A DNA stretch of 64,000 nucleotides from Mycobacterium sp. ELW1 (GCF_008329905.1 NZ_CP032155.1:4712001-4776000), one strand, 5' to 3'. Numbered from the stretch's first letter, positions 27,020 through 36,269 are shown. The notes: generated by a model from the letters alone, not told the origin. Numbers and translations are program-made.

Positions 27020-28001
27020 TGTACTGACCTGAGAGGTTAGGTACGCGGGTGGCGGGTGGTTGGCCGCCGAGTGCGGTGTGGCCGCGATGGTGATTGTAGG
27101 TATGCAGCCAGCGAGGGAACTCCGCGCACCGTTCGGCGTCGCTGGTGTAGAGCCGCGCATATGCCCATTCATCGGCAAGGGTTCGGTGGAATCGCTCCAC
27201 CTTGCCGTTCGTCTGGGGTCGATAGGGTTTGGTTCGACGATGTTCGATCTGCCCGAGTGCATCTCGGAATGAGTGGGATCGGTAACAGGAGCCGTTGTCT
27301 GTCAACACTTTCCGTACGGTGAAGCCGCATGCGTTGAACCATTCGTTAGCCCTTTGCCAGAAGTCAGCAGCTGTGTCTTTGCGTTCGTCGATTAGCAGTT
27401 CGGAGTAGGCCAGCCGGGAGTGAGCGTCGATGGCGGTGTGCAAGAAGTGATAACCACGCCGCCCGGAACGGTCGCTGCCAGTTCCTATGCTTCTGTCCTT
27501 GCGGGAGTGATGATTTCCTGCGCTGCGGCCCAACATGCGCCATCCGCCGCCAGCCGGGATCTTGCCTACCTTCTTGACATCGACATGCACCAGGTCGCCG
27601 GGGCTGGCTGACTCCATCCGCCGGATAACTCGCCCGGTGGGCCGGTCCAGCCACCGCAGCTTGGCTAGGCCGTAGCGCCTCAACACGTTGTGGACAGTCG
27701 AGACATTCAGTCCCAGCAGATAAGCAATGCGAGCCGGTCCCCAACGTCGAAGTACTCGGACTTTAATGATGCGCCGCTCGGTGCGTGTGGGGGTTTGATT
27801 AGGGCTGTGATGTGGGCGTGAGCTGCGGTCGGCCATGCCGGCTTCGCCTAGTTCGCGGTAGCGGCGGGCCCAGCGCGCAGCGGTAGTGACCGCAACCTGG
27901 AACCGCTCGGCCGCCCGTCGCAGCGTCCAGCCATCCTCGACAACGCAACGTGCCAGCCGCAGACGACCGGTTTCGGACAAGGGGGCATTACGGTGGACCA
28001 T
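27015..28001 (-). CDS. IS481-family transposase
   Basis: A 328-residue DDE transposase. The N-terminal part has two helix-turn-helix units (WTLRRAAERFQVAVTTAARW; WGPARIAYLLGLNVSTVHNV); the catalytic core shows the first Asp in GDLVHVDVKKVG, the second in KVLTDNGSCYRS and the Glu in TNGKVERFHRTL, followed by YNHHRGHTALGGQPPATR. The ATG at 28001 is preceded by GGAGG, which lies in the arm of a hairpin. The reading frame leaves the element and stops at TAG (27015-27017) inside the target duplication, so the last residues and stop depend on the insertion site. Confidence 0.95.
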   Translation of the reverse strand: MVHRNAPLSETGRLRLARCVVEDGWTLRRAAERFQVAVTTAARWARRYRELGEAGMADRSSRPHHSPNQTPTRTERRIIKVRVLRRWGPARIAYLLGLNVSTVHNVLRRYGLAKLRWLDRPTGRVIRRMESASPGDLVHVDVKKVGKIPAGGGWRMLGRSAGNHHSRKDRSIGTGSDRSGRRGYHFLHTAIDAHSRLAYSELLIDERKDTAADFWQRANEWFNACGFTVRKVLTDNGSCYRSHSFRDALGQIEHRRTKPYRPQTNGKVERFHRTLADEWAYARLYTSDAERCAEFPRWLHTYNHHRGHTALGGQPPATRVPNLSGQYS

Positions 28002-28109
28002 GAAGACCTCCGGAGTGAGTTGGTGCGTTCCTTAAGCAGCTCGCACTTCACTCGGAGGTCTTCGTCATGTCACTACGCCACGCCGTACTTAACGTCCGTG
28101 GTCAGTACA
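27020..28109 (-). mobile_element. Complete IS481-family insertion sequence, 1,090 bp
   Basis: One transposase gene between inverted repeats that start TGTACTGACC at 27020 and, on the other strand, at 28109; after ten identical bases the similarity continues less perfectly (GTTA-N-GTAC in both). A 6-bp direct duplication TCTAGC flanks the element (27014-27019 and 28110-28115). The insertion lies between the convergent trmL and nitroreductase genes and disrupts neither. Perfect repeats and an intact transposase suggest a recent and potentially active copy. Confidence 0.93.
28002..28063 (-). promoter_or_regulatory. Hairpin sequestering the transposase ribosome site
   Basis: Arms 28002-28018 and 28048-28063 are complementary over 16 bp with one bulged G. 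In the minus-strand transcript the second arm carries CGGAGG TCTTC just before the ATG, so the ribosome site is buried if the RNA is read through from outside the element. Confidence 0.7.
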
Positions 28110-28115
28110 TCTAGC
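28110..28115. repeat. Target-site duplication, right copy (TCTAGC)
   Basis: Exact copy of 27014-27019, marking the outer boundary of the IS481-family element. Confidence 0.85.
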
Positions 28116-28160
28116 TCGGCGGGCAGGAGCGTAGCGACCCGGGGAATCATCTCGGCCGGG

Positions 28161-28802
28161 TCACCAGGTGTCCCAGTGGGTGAGCTGCTCTGCGGGCAGC
28201 CGCTTGGCGGGCTTGAAGTCCGTGCCCTTGGTGTAGGCGATCGGCCAGAGGCCGCCCTGGGTGTACTGGTCGAACGGGATGCCGAGCAATTCGGCGGCCT
28301 GCTTTTCGCCATCCCCGATCAGGTGCAGCGTCGTGTACGCCGAGCCCAGCCCGCGTGACCGCAGGGCCAGCATGAAACTCCAGACGGCGGGAATGAGGGA
28401 ACCCCAGTAGGACGCCTGCATGCCGGCGGGGGCACCGTCCGGGCGCCCCTCCAGGCACGGGATCAGGAACACCGGAGCCTTCTCCAGGTTCTCGTTGAGG
28501 TACTTGGCCGAGCTGAGCACCGAGTCCATCTGTGCATCGCGCATATCGCCGCGAACCGGGGCGGGCATGTCGAGGTAGGGCGTGCCGGTGGCCCGATAGA
28601 TATCGGCCAGCGCCTTCTTCTTGGCGGGGTCCTCGACGAACAAGAATTGCCAGCCTTGGGCATTGGAACCTGTCGGCGCCTGCAAGGCCAGATCCAGACA
28701 CTCCATCAGTACCTCGCGCGGCACCGGCCGGTCGAAGTCGAGCCGCTTACGCACCGATCGGGTGGAAGTAAGGAGTTCATCAACGGTCAGATCGAGTGTC
28801 AT
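28161..28802 (-). CDS. Nitroreductase family protein (Rv3368c-like)
   Basis: A 213-residue FMN-dependent oxidoreductase. FMN-binding residues are expected in STRSVRKRLDFDRPVPREVL and ALQAPTGSNAQGWQFLFVED; the C-terminal part has ALRSRGLGSAYTTLHLIG and LLGIPFDQYTQGGLWPIAYT. The family reduces quinones and nitroaromatics with NAD(P)H. The ATG at 28802 is 23 nt from the divergent PPOX-type gene, so both share a very short promoter region, as in the M. tuberculosis pair Rv3368c/Rv3369. Confidence 0.92.
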   Translation of the reverse strand: MTLDLTVDELLTSTRSVRKRLDFDRPVPREVLMECLDLALQAPTGSNAQGWQFLFVEDPAKKKALADIYRATGTPYLDMPAPVRGDMRDAQMDSVLSSAKYLNENLEKAPVFLIPCLEGRPDGAPAGMQASYWGSLIPAVWSFMLALRSRGLGSAYTTLHLIGDGEKQAAELLGIPFDQYTQGGLWPIAYTKGTDFKPAKRLPAEQLTHWDTW

Positions 28803-28825
28803 GAGCCGAGACTACATTCGGCGCT

Positions 28826-29236
28826 ATGGCAACTGAACTGAGTCAAGAGGTGCGCGATCGGCTTGTCGGCGACAACTTCGGCTGGTTGACCACAGTCGCC
28901 AAATCCGGCCAGCCGGTGCCCAAGTTGGTGTGGTTTTACTTCGACGGCACCGACGTCATCATCTACACGGCGCCCGGCTCGGCCAAGGTGCGCCACATCG
29001 GCTCGCATCCGCGGGTCAGCCTGAATCTGGACTCCAGCGGCGATGGCGGAGGCATCATCGTCGTGGGCGGTCCCGCCACCATCGACAACGAGGATGCCGA
29101 CCCGCGTGACGACGCGGCGTTCTGGGCGAAATACGGTGCGCTGTCAGACCAAGCCGGGTTGACCGACTCGATGGGAAACTACAACCTGCGGCTTCGGATC
29201 AGCATCGACAAGGTGTGGACGACGCCGACGGAGTGA
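28826..29236 (+). CDS. Split-barrel flavin/F420-binding oxidoreductase (Rv3369-like)
   Basis: A 136-residue pyridoxamine-5'-phosphate-oxidase-like protein. Segments VRDRLVGDNFGWLTTVAKSG, PKLVWFYFDGTDVIIYTAPG and KVRHIGSHPRVSLNLDSS fit the FDOR-B group, whose members often use F420. It is divergent from the nitroreductase gene. The substrate is not known. The 103 nt after it before the HNH gene show no feature. Confidence 0.88.
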   Translation: MATELSQEVRDRLVGDNFGWLTTVAKSGQPVPKLVWFYFDGTDVIIYTAPGSAKVRHIGSHPRVSLNLDSSGDGGGIIVVGGPATIDNEDADPRDDAAFWAKYGALSDQAGLTDSMGNYNLRLRISIDKVWTTPTE

Positions 29237-29339
29237 TGCTGGAAGCGTAGCGGCGCAACGTTTTCCACAGATCCGTATCCATCCACAGGCCCGGTTTGAG
29301 GCCGACGCTTTTGTCGGTGGGGTGCCATAGAATTCGAAC

Positions 29340-30640
29340 ATGAGTTCGATCCGAGCGGCGCTGGATGCGCTTGACGCGGCGGTCGAGCTCGTGGGTGCCG
29401 CCGATATCGAGGAACTGCCCGCGCCGGAACGCTTCGCGGCTATCGAGCGGCTAGAAAGTGCGATGCGTCGCCAAGTCGCGGTCTCGCACGAGCAGATCAC
29501 CCATCTGGAGCGCTACGAGGGCTGCCCGCCGGTTTCGATCGTGTTGGCCGACGTGTTGCGGATCAGCCGCTCGGCGGCCAAGCGTCGGGTCCGTGATGCC
29601 GAGCAGTTGACGCCGCGGACCACGCTGACCGGTGAGGCGCTGGCGCCACTCTTGCCTGCGACGGGGAAGGCCTGGGAGGCCGGCTATCTCGACGGTGAGC
29701 ACGTGCGGGTGATTCAGAAGTTCCTCCGCGAGCTACCCGATCATGTCGGGCCGGTCGAGATCGAGAAGGCTGAACGCACCCTGGCCGAGCACGCCCAGAC
29801 CATGCGACCCGATCAGCTGGAGAAGGTGGCCGACCGGCTGGCCACCCACCTCAATCCCGACGGCAGGTTCTCCGAGGAGGACCGGGCCCGCAAGCGTGGC
29901 TTCGTGTCGTGTGGTGCGGCGGGCAGCGCGCCGACGGCATGAGTGCCGGGAAGTTGGTGGCCGATCCGCAGCTGCGGGCGATGCTGGATGCGTGGATGGC
30001 GAAATTCGCCGCACCCAAACCCGACGGTGACGAACCCGACCTACGTAGCCATGCCCAACGCCAGCACGATGCGTTGGCGGAATTGGTTCGCGGGCGGCTG
30101 GGAGACCCCAAACTCGGCCGGCACAACGGCCTTCCGGTCACCGTGATCGTGTCGACGACACTGCAGGACCTGCAGGCCGGCGCCGGGCACGCCGTGACCG
30201 CAGGCGGCACACTGCTCCCGATCAGCGACCTGATCCGGATGGCCACCCCCGCCAACCACTACCTGGCGGTGTTCGACGGCGTCACCGGGCAGTCACTGTG
30301 GCTCGGTCGCAGCAAGCGACTGGCGTCGGCAGACCAGCGCATCATGTTGCTGGCCAAATACCGTGGCTGCACCGCACCAGGCTGCACCGTCAACGGCTAC
30401 AACAGCCACGTCCACCACGCCGCCAAAGACTGGAAACACGGCGGCAGCACCGACATCGACGACCTCACCCTGGCCTGCAAATGCGACAACCTCTTGGTCG
30501 AAAACGACGGCTGGACCACCCGCCAACTCCCTGACGGCCACACCGAATGGATACCGCCGCAGGATGTTCCGCTGATCGGCGGCACGAACACCTACCACCA
30601 CCCCGAACGCCTGCTCCCCAAAGACGACGAAAAGGACTAG
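29340..30640 (+). pseudogene. 13E12-family HNH endonuclease-like gene, frameshifted
   Basis: Member of the mycobacterial 13E12/REP13E12 family (DUF222 plus HNH). DUF222 part: IRAALDALDAAVELVGAADI through LEKVADRLATHLNPDGRFSE; the HNH part has CTAPGCTVNGYNSHVHHAAK and DIDDLTLACKCDN, then the usual WIPPQ...NTYHHPERLL ending. The frame of 29340 reaches RKRGFVS and stops at 29942; the continuation WCGGQRADGMSAGKL lies in the frame ending at 30640, so one base is missing (or two are extra) near 29905. Either a sequencing indel or a real lesion; such genes are often degraded. It converges on dnaE2 with one base between stops. Confidence 0.8.
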
Positions 30641-30641
30641 C

Positions 30642-33600
30642 TCACCTGAAGTCGCGCGAACGCGAACTCACTTTCAACGTGATGCGGCCCATCCGTTCGG
30701 CCATCACGGTCACCGCCCCCGTGGCGTTCTGCACCTGCCCGCGGATCAGCAGCGCCGAAGCGGTCTGGGCCAGTTTCCGATGCCGGTTCCACACCCCCGG
30801 CGTACACAGCACATTGACCATGCCGGTCTCGTCCTCGATGTTCATGAACGTCACGCCCTGCGCGGTGGCCGGCCGCTGCCGGTGTGTCACCGCGCCCGCG
30901 ATCAGCACCCGGCTGCCGTCGGGTACGTCCAACAGCCGGTCGGCAGTGACCACACCCATCGCGTCGAGGTCTTCGCGCAGGAACTGGGTGGGATAGCTGT
31001 CCGGTGAGATCCCGGTGGCCCACACGTCGGAAGCGGCCAATTCCACCTCGGTCATGCCGGGCAGGGCCGGCACGTGTGACGACGAGCCGACGCCGGGCAG
31101 CCGGTCTGGGCGCTGGGACGCCGCCGCCCCGGCCGCCCACAGCCCCTCCCGTCGGGTCATCGCGAAACAGCCCAGCGCGCCGGCGGTGGCCAGCGCCTCG
31201 GTCTGCGGAACCGAAAGCTGCACCCGCCCAGTCAGGTCCAGCAATGAGGAGTACGGTCCACCGGCATCGCGCTCCACGACGATCCGCTGAGCCAGCTCGT
31301 CACCGATGTGCCGCACCGCGCCCAATCCCAGCCGCACCTCCATCCCGGAGTTCTCCAGCGTGGGATGCGCCAAGCTGGCATTGATGTCGGGCCCGTGCAC
31401 AGTCACCCCGTGTCTGCGGGCGTCGGCGACCAGTGACTGCGGCGAATAGAAACCCATCGGCTGGGCACGCAGCAGCGCGGCGCAGAACGCCGCGGGGTGG
31501 TGCAACTTGAACCACGAGGAGTAGTACACCAGCGAGGCGAAGCTCAGCGAATGGCTTTCCGGGAAGCCGAAATTGGCAAACGCTTCCAGCTTGTCGTAGA
31601 TCCGTTCGGCGATCTCGCCGGTGATGCCGTGGCGCTGCGCCATCCCGGCATAGAACCGGTCTCGCAGCCGTCGCATCTTCTCGGTGGAACGCTTGGACCC
31701 CATGGCCCGGCGCAACTGGTCGGCCTCGGCGGCCGAAAAGCCCGCACAATCCACCGCCAGCTGCATGAGCTGCTCCTGGAACAGCGGAACCCCCAACGTC
31801 TTTCGCAGCGCAGGTTCCATCGACGGATGGTCGTAGGTGACCTCCTCGAGCCCGTTGCGCCGTTTGATGTAGGGATGCACCGAGCCGCCCTGGATGGGTC
31901 CGGGACGGATCAGTGCCACCTCCACCACCAGGTCGTAGAACACCCGCGGCTTCAGCCGCGGCAGGGTGGCCATCTGGGCGCGCGACTCCACCTGGAACAC
32001 CCCGACCGAATCCGCCTTCTGCAGCATCTCGTACACCGCGGGTTCGGACAGATCCAGGCGGGCCAGGTCGACCTCGATGCCTTTGTGTTCGGCCACCAGA
32101 TCGATGCAGTAGTGCAGCGCCGAGAGCATGCCGAGGCCGAGCATGTCGAACTTCACCAATCCGATTGCCGCGCAGTCATCTTTGTCCCACTGCAACACGC
32201 TGCGGTTCTCCATGCGCGCCCACTCCACCGGGCAGACGTCGGCGATCGGGCGGTCGCAGATCACCATGCCGCCGGAGTGGATACCCATGTGCCGGGGCAG
32301 GTTCTTGATCTGGACCGCCAAGTCGACCACCGGCTCGGGGATGCCCTCGAGGTCAGCCGAGTCGGCCCCGGAGTGCCAGTGACTGATCTGTTTACTCCAG
32401 GCATCCTGCTGCCCCTGCGAAAAACCGAGTGCACGTGCCATGTCGCGCACCGCACTCTTGCCCCGGTAGGTGATGACGTTGGCGACCTGCGCGGCATAGT
32501 CACGGCCGTAGCGGTCGTAGACGTACTGGATGGCCTTCTCCCGAAGGTCCGACTCGATGTCGATGTCGATGTCGGGCGGACCGTCGCGAGCCGGGGACAG
32601 GAACCGCTCGAAGAGCAGTTCGTTGGCGATCGGGTCGACGGCGGTGACACCCAGCGCGTAACACACCGCAGAATTGGCTGCTGATCCCCTTCCCTGACAG
32701 AGGATGTCGTTCTCCCGGCAGAACCGGGTGATGTCGTGAACCACCAGGAAGTACCCCGGGAACTTCAACGCGGCGATGACCTCGAGTTCACGCTCGAGTT
32801 GGGCGTAGGCCTCCGGCGCACCCGTGCGCGGCCCATAGCGCCGGGCGGCGCCGACCATCACCAGCTCGCGCAACCAGCTGTCCTCGGTGTGCCCGTCGGG
32901 CACGTCGAACGGGGGCAGCTGCGGGGCGATCAGCGCCAGCCCGAAAGCGCACTGCTCACCGAGATCGGCTGCGGCGCTGACGACTTCGGGATACTGAGCA
33001 AAGAGCCGGGCCATCTCGTCACCAGACCGCAGATGCGCACCACCCAGCGGTGCCAGCCAGCCGGCCGCCTCGTCCAGCGACTGGCGTGCCCGGATCGCTC
33101 CCATCGCCATGGCCAGCCGGCCGCGACTCGGCTCGGCGAAGTGCGCCCCGGTGGTGGCGACGATCCCCACCCCGAACCGGGGAGCCAGCGCGGCCAGCGC
33201 GGCATTGCGCTCGTCGTCGAACGGATCACCGTGGTGGCTCAACTCGATGCTGACCCGGTCCCGGCCGAAACGGTCCACCAGATCGGCCAGCGCCGCTTCC
33301 GCAGCCTGCGGGCCACCTTCGGAAAGAGCTTGCCGGACATGACCTTTACGGCATCCCGTCAGAATGTGCCAATGGCCGCCGGCAGCCTCGGTGAGCGAGT
33401 CGTAGTCGTAGCGCGGTTTGCCCTTCTCGCCGCCGGCCAGATGCGCGACGGACAACTGACGAGACAGCCGACGGTAGCCTTCCGGCCCGCGGGCCAGCAC
33501 CAGCAGGTGCGGACCCGGCGGATCGGGCACCTCGGTGCGGGCGGTATTGCTCAACGACAGTTCGGCTCCGAAGACGGTGCGCATGTCCAGTTCTTTCGCA

Positions 33601-33935
33601 GCCTCGGCGAATCGCACCACACCATAGAGTCCGTCGTGGTCGGTCAGCGCGATGGCCCGCAGGTCCAGCCGCGACGCCTCCTCCACGAGTTCCTCGGGGG
33701 TACTGGCTCCGTCGAGGAAGCTGTAGGCCGAATGCGCATGCAGCTCGGCGTAGGGCACCGCCGAACGCAACGGTCGGTCGCCGATCGGTTCGTAGGGTTC
33801 CCGTCGACGCGACCACGCCGGGCTGTCTCCACCGTCCGCGTGCGGTTCGCCCAGCGACAGGCCGGGGCGGCGGGGCTTGCCGTTGAGCACCCGCTCCATC
33901 TCGCCCCAACTCGGCGGCCCGTTGAACCAGCGCAC
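30642..33935 (-). CDS. dnaE2: Error-prone DNA polymerase III alpha subunit DnaE2
   Basis: C-family polymerase of the SOS mutasome, working with ImuA' and ImuB in translesion synthesis. The 1097-residue protein has the PHP domain (AELHAHSAYSFLDGASTPEE), catalytic aspartates in PPDIDIDIES near residue 455, the LAQRIVVERDAGGPYSSLLD helix-hairpin region and a C-terminal OB fold (VLIAGAVTHRQRPATAQGV). The GTG at 33935 gives RWFNGPPSWGEMERVLNGKP, aligned with the M. tuberculosis start. A LexA box lies only 15 nt upstream. Expression is therefore expected to be DNA-damage inducible. Confidence 0.96.
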   Translation of the reverse strand: MRWFNGPPSWGEMERVLNGKPRRPGLSLGEPHADGGDSPAWSRRREPYEPIGDRPLRSAVPYAELHAHSAYSFLDGASTPEELVEEASRLDLRAIALTDHDGLYGVVRFAEAAKELDMRTVFGAELSLSNTARTEVPDPPGPHLLVLARGPEGYRRLSRQLSVAHLAGGEKGKPRYDYDSLTEAAGGHWHILTGCRKGHVRQALSEGGPQAAEAALADLVDRFGRDRVSIELSHHGDPFDDERNAALAALAPRFGVGIVATTGAHFAEPSRGRLAMAMGAIRARQSLDEAAGWLAPLGGAHLRSGDEMARLFAQYPEVVSAAADLGEQCAFGLALIAPQLPPFDVPDGHTEDSWLRELVMVGAARRYGPRTGAPEAYAQLERELEVIAALKFPGYFLVVHDITRFCRENDILCQGRGSAANSAVCYALGVTAVDPIANELLFERFLSPARDGPPDIDIDIESDLREKAIQYVYDRYGRDYAAQVANVITYRGKSAVRDMARALGFSQGQQDAWSKQISHWHSGADSADLEGIPEPVVDLAVQIKNLPRHMGIHSGGMVICDRPIADVCPVEWARMENRSVLQWDKDDCAAIGLVKFDMLGLGMLSALHYCIDLVAEHKGIEVDLARLDLSEPAVYEMLQKADSVGVFQVESRAQMATLPRLKPRVFYDLVVEVALIRPGPIQGGSVHPYIKRRNGLEEVTYDHPSMEPALRKTLGVPLFQEQLMQLAVDCAGFSAAEADQLRRAMGSKRSTEKMRRLRDRFYAGMAQRHGITGEIAERIYDKLEAFANFGFPESHSLSFASLVYYSSWFKLHHPAAFCAALLRAQPMGFYSPQSLVADARRHGVTVHGPDINASLAHPTLENSGMEVRLGLGAVRHIGDELAQRIVVERDAGGPYSSLLDLTGRVQLSVPQTEALATAGALGCFAMTRREGLWAAGAAASQRPDRLPGVGSSSHVPALPGMTEVELAASDVWATGISPDSYPTQFLREDLDAMGVVTADRLLDVPDGSRVLIAGAVTHRQRPATAQGVTFMNIEDETGMVNVLCTPGVWNRHRKLAQTASALLIRGQVQNATGAVTVMAERMGRITLKVSSRSRDFR

Positions 33936-33949
33936 CCGACCCAGGGTAA

Positions 33950-33965
33950 TCGAACATGTGTTCTA
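33950..33965. promoter_or_regulatory. LexA (SOS) box between dnaE2 and helD
   Basis: TCGAAC-ATGT-GTTCTA, one mismatch from the mycobacterial consensus TCGAAC-N4-GTTCGA. It sits 15 nt before the dnaE2 start and 60 nt before the helD-like start on the other strand, so it could control both. Confidence 0.9.
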
Positions 33966-34024
33966 TGTCTGGGCTGCCGGGAAAAGTAGACGAAGATGGT
34001 GGTCGATCCAAAGAAATGAGAGGC

Positions 34025-36229
34025 ATGACGACGCAGGCACACGACCATGAGCTGGAGTCCGAGCGCGAATACCTGGCCGATCTCCATGACCGGCTCGACG
34101 CCAAGCGCAGGCGGGTCAAAGCCCAATACCGCGACGCACTCGCGGGACCGATCGACATCCAGGACGGCGGAACCCTGGTGGCCCGCGATGCCGAGGTGCG
34201 GGCACTGGCCCAATCGATGGCCCGATTGGACGTGGCTGACCACGGTCTGTGTTTCGGGCGGCTGGACGCTGTATCGGGCGAGCGACTCTACGTCGGCCGC
34301 ATCGGCATCTTCGATGAGCACAACGACCACGAACCGCTGCTGATCGACTGGCGGGCACCGGCCGCCCGGGCTTTCTATGTAGCCACCGCCGCAAGCCCGG
34401 AGGGGATGCGGCGGCGGCGGCAGTTCCACTCCCTCGGGCGACGACTGGTCGATTTCACCGATGAAGTGTTCGGCCGCCCCGACCCCAACGCCGGTGACAA
34501 CAGCCCGTTCAGCAGCGACGCGGCACTGCTCGCGGCAGTCAACGCTCCCCGCGGCGAGGGCATGCGCGACATCGTGGCCACAATCCAGGCCGAACAGGAC
34601 GAGATCATCCGGCTCGATCACCCTGGCGTGCTGGTGATCGAGGGCGGCCCCGGCACCGGCAAGACCGTGGTGGCACTGCACCGCGTCGCGTACCTGCTCT
34701 ACACCCAACGGCAGCGGATCGAACGCCACGGGGTGCTCGTCGTCGGGCCCAACCAGGCGTTCATGAACCACATCGGGCGCGTGCTGCCATCACTGGGCGA
34801 GTCGGAGGTGGTGTTCATGACGGTCGGCGATCTCCTCCCCGGTCTGCACGTCACCGCAGAGGACACCCCGGACATCGCCCGCATCAAGGGTTCTCGCGCG
34901 ATGCTGACCGTCCTTGCGGCGGCGATCGCAGACCGCCAACGTGTGCCCGAGCACCCGTTGGAGATCCCGCTGGGCGATGTCACGATGCAGATCGCCGCCG
35001 ACACCGCGGGGTGGGCCATCGACGAGGCGCGCGCAAGCGGACTGCCGCACAACGCGGCCCGTGCGGTGTTCCGAGACATCGTCACCTACGTACTGACCGA
35101 GCGCGGAATCGCCCGGATCGGCCGCGGCTGGCTGACCCGCGACAATCGCGACGCCTGGGAGAAGGTGCGTGCGGATCTGCTCACCGACCTCGAAGACAAC
35201 GAGCGGTTCCTCGCGGCCCTCGACCAACTCTGGCCGGTCCTCGAGCCGCACGAACTGCTGGCCGAGCTGTATACCTCGCCCGAGCGGCTACGCGCCGCCG
35301 GCGCCGACCCGACGCTACTGCGAGAAGTCGGTGACGCCTGGACAACCTCGGATGTGCCGCTGCTCGACGAGTTGGTCGACCTGCTGGGCCGCGACAAGGC
35401 GGCCGACGATGCCGCCGCACAGGCACTCAAGGAGGAAACCGACTACGCCAGAGGCGTTTTGGAGAACATGGTCGCCCACGAAGACCTGATGGACGACGAA
35501 GACCACCTGCTCGCGCAGGACCTGATCGACGCCGAGGGCCTGGCCGAACGCTTCACCGAGGGCGACTACCGAGATCTGGCCGAACGCGCGGCCGCCGACC
35601 GGGACTGGACCTATCGGCACGTCGTCGTCGACGAGGCCCAGGAGCTCTCCGAGATGGACTGGCGGGTGCTGATGCGCCGCTGCCCGAGTCGGTCGTTCAC
35701 GGTCGTCGGCGATCTCGCGCAGCGCCGCTCGATGGCCGGTGCGAGGTCGTGGGCGCAGATGCTGGAGCCGTACGTGCCCGGCCGGTGGGTGTACCGGTCG
35801 CTGTCGGTGAACTACCGCACCCCCGCCGAGATCATGACCGTCGCCGCCGCGGTGTTGGCCGATTTCGCGCCCGACGTCCGGCCCCCGGAGTCGGTGCGCG
35901 CGTGCGGTGTTCGCCCTTGGTCCCGGCGGGTCACCGCAGAGCAGATGCCGGGCGCCATCGAAGAATTCGTCGCGGCCGAGGCCGGTCACGACGGGACCAG
36001 CATCGTGATCGGACCGCCGGGCATGCCGGGTGTGGTGGCGCCGTCGGAAACCAAGGGCCTCGAATTCGACGCGGTGCTGGTCGTGGAGCCGGAACGCATT
36101 CTTGCCGACGGTCCGCGCGGCGCGGCCGAGCTCTACGTGGCGCTCACCCGGGCCACCCAGCGATTGGGTGTGCTGCATCAAGACCCATTGCCGCCGGCAC
36201 TGGCCGGTCTGGTCGAGTACGACGGCTGA
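34025..36229 (+). CDS. helD: HelD-like RNA-polymerase-associated superfamily 1 helicase
   Basis: A 734-residue UvrD/Rep-like ATPase. Its sequence runs colinear with M. smegmatis HelD as I remember it (about 736 residues): an N-terminal coiled coil (HELESEREYLADLHDRL), RDAEVRALAQSMARLDVADH, LLIDWRAPAARAFYVATAA, Walker A GGPGTGKT near residue 207, DEAQELSEMDW near 534 and a C-terminal ETKGLEFDAVLVVEP plus AELYVALTRATQRLGVLH. HelD binds core RNA polymerase and clears it from nucleic acids; the paralogue HelR gives rifampicin tolerance. ATG 34025 is preferred from the alignment; ATG 34016 in frame is the alternative. Confidence 0.88.
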   Translation: MTTQAHDHELESEREYLADLHDRLDAKRRRVKAQYRDALAGPIDIQDGGTLVARDAEVRALAQSMARLDVADHGLCFGRLDAVSGERLYVGRIGIFDEHNDHEPLLIDWRAPAARAFYVATAASPEGMRRRRQFHSLGRRLVDFTDEVFGRPDPNAGDNSPFSSDAALLAAVNAPRGEGMRDIVATIQAEQDEIIRLDHPGVLVIEGGPGTGKTVVALHRVAYLLYTQRQRIERHGVLVVGPNQAFMNHIGRVLPSLGESEVVFMTVGDLLPGLHVTAEDTPDIARIKGSRAMLTVLAAAIADRQRVPEHPLEIPLGDVTMQIAADTAGWAIDEARASGLPHNAARAVFRDIVTYVLTERGIARIGRGWLTRDNRDAWEKVRADLLTDLEDNERFLAALDQLWPVLEPHELLAELYTSPERLRAAGADPTLLREVGDAWTTSDVPLLDELVDLLGRDKAADDAAAQALKEETDYARGVLENMVAHEDLMDDEDHLLAQDLIDAEGLAERFTEGDYRDLAERAAADRDWTYRHVVVDEAQELSEMDWRVLMRRCPSRSFTVVGDLAQRRSMAGARSWAQMLEPYVPGRWVYRSLSVNYRTPAEIMTVAAAVLADFAPDVRPPESVRACGVRPWSRRVTAEQMPGAIEEFVAAEAGHDGTSIVIGPPGMPGVVAPSETKGLEFDAVLVVEPERILADGPRGAAELYVALTRATQRLGVLHQDPLPPALAGLVEYDG

Positions 36230-36255
36230 TGCGCTCGGCGGATACTCGCTCGTGA

Positions 36256-36269
36256 GCCGGGCAACCGGC
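36256..36269 (+). terminator. Short hairpin after helD, possible terminator
   Basis: GCCGG-GCAA-CCGGC, a 5-bp GC stem with a tetraloop, 26 nt after the helD stop and followed by CCTTGT. No proper U-run, as often in mycobacteria; a weak candidate only. Confidence 0.35.

Noticed and set aside
27015..28115. Insertion sequence disrupting trmL
   Set aside because: The trmL stop codon lies in the target duplication, so the full 154-residue protein is retained.
29340..30640. HNH gene as part of a restriction or phage-defence system
   Set aside because: It is a 13E12-family member, a common mycobacterial repeat gene, with no methyltransferase or defence gene beside it.
32736..33989. Plus-strand open frame opposite the dnaE2 PHP domain
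   Set aside because: No recognisable motif; antisense to conserved polymerase sequence.
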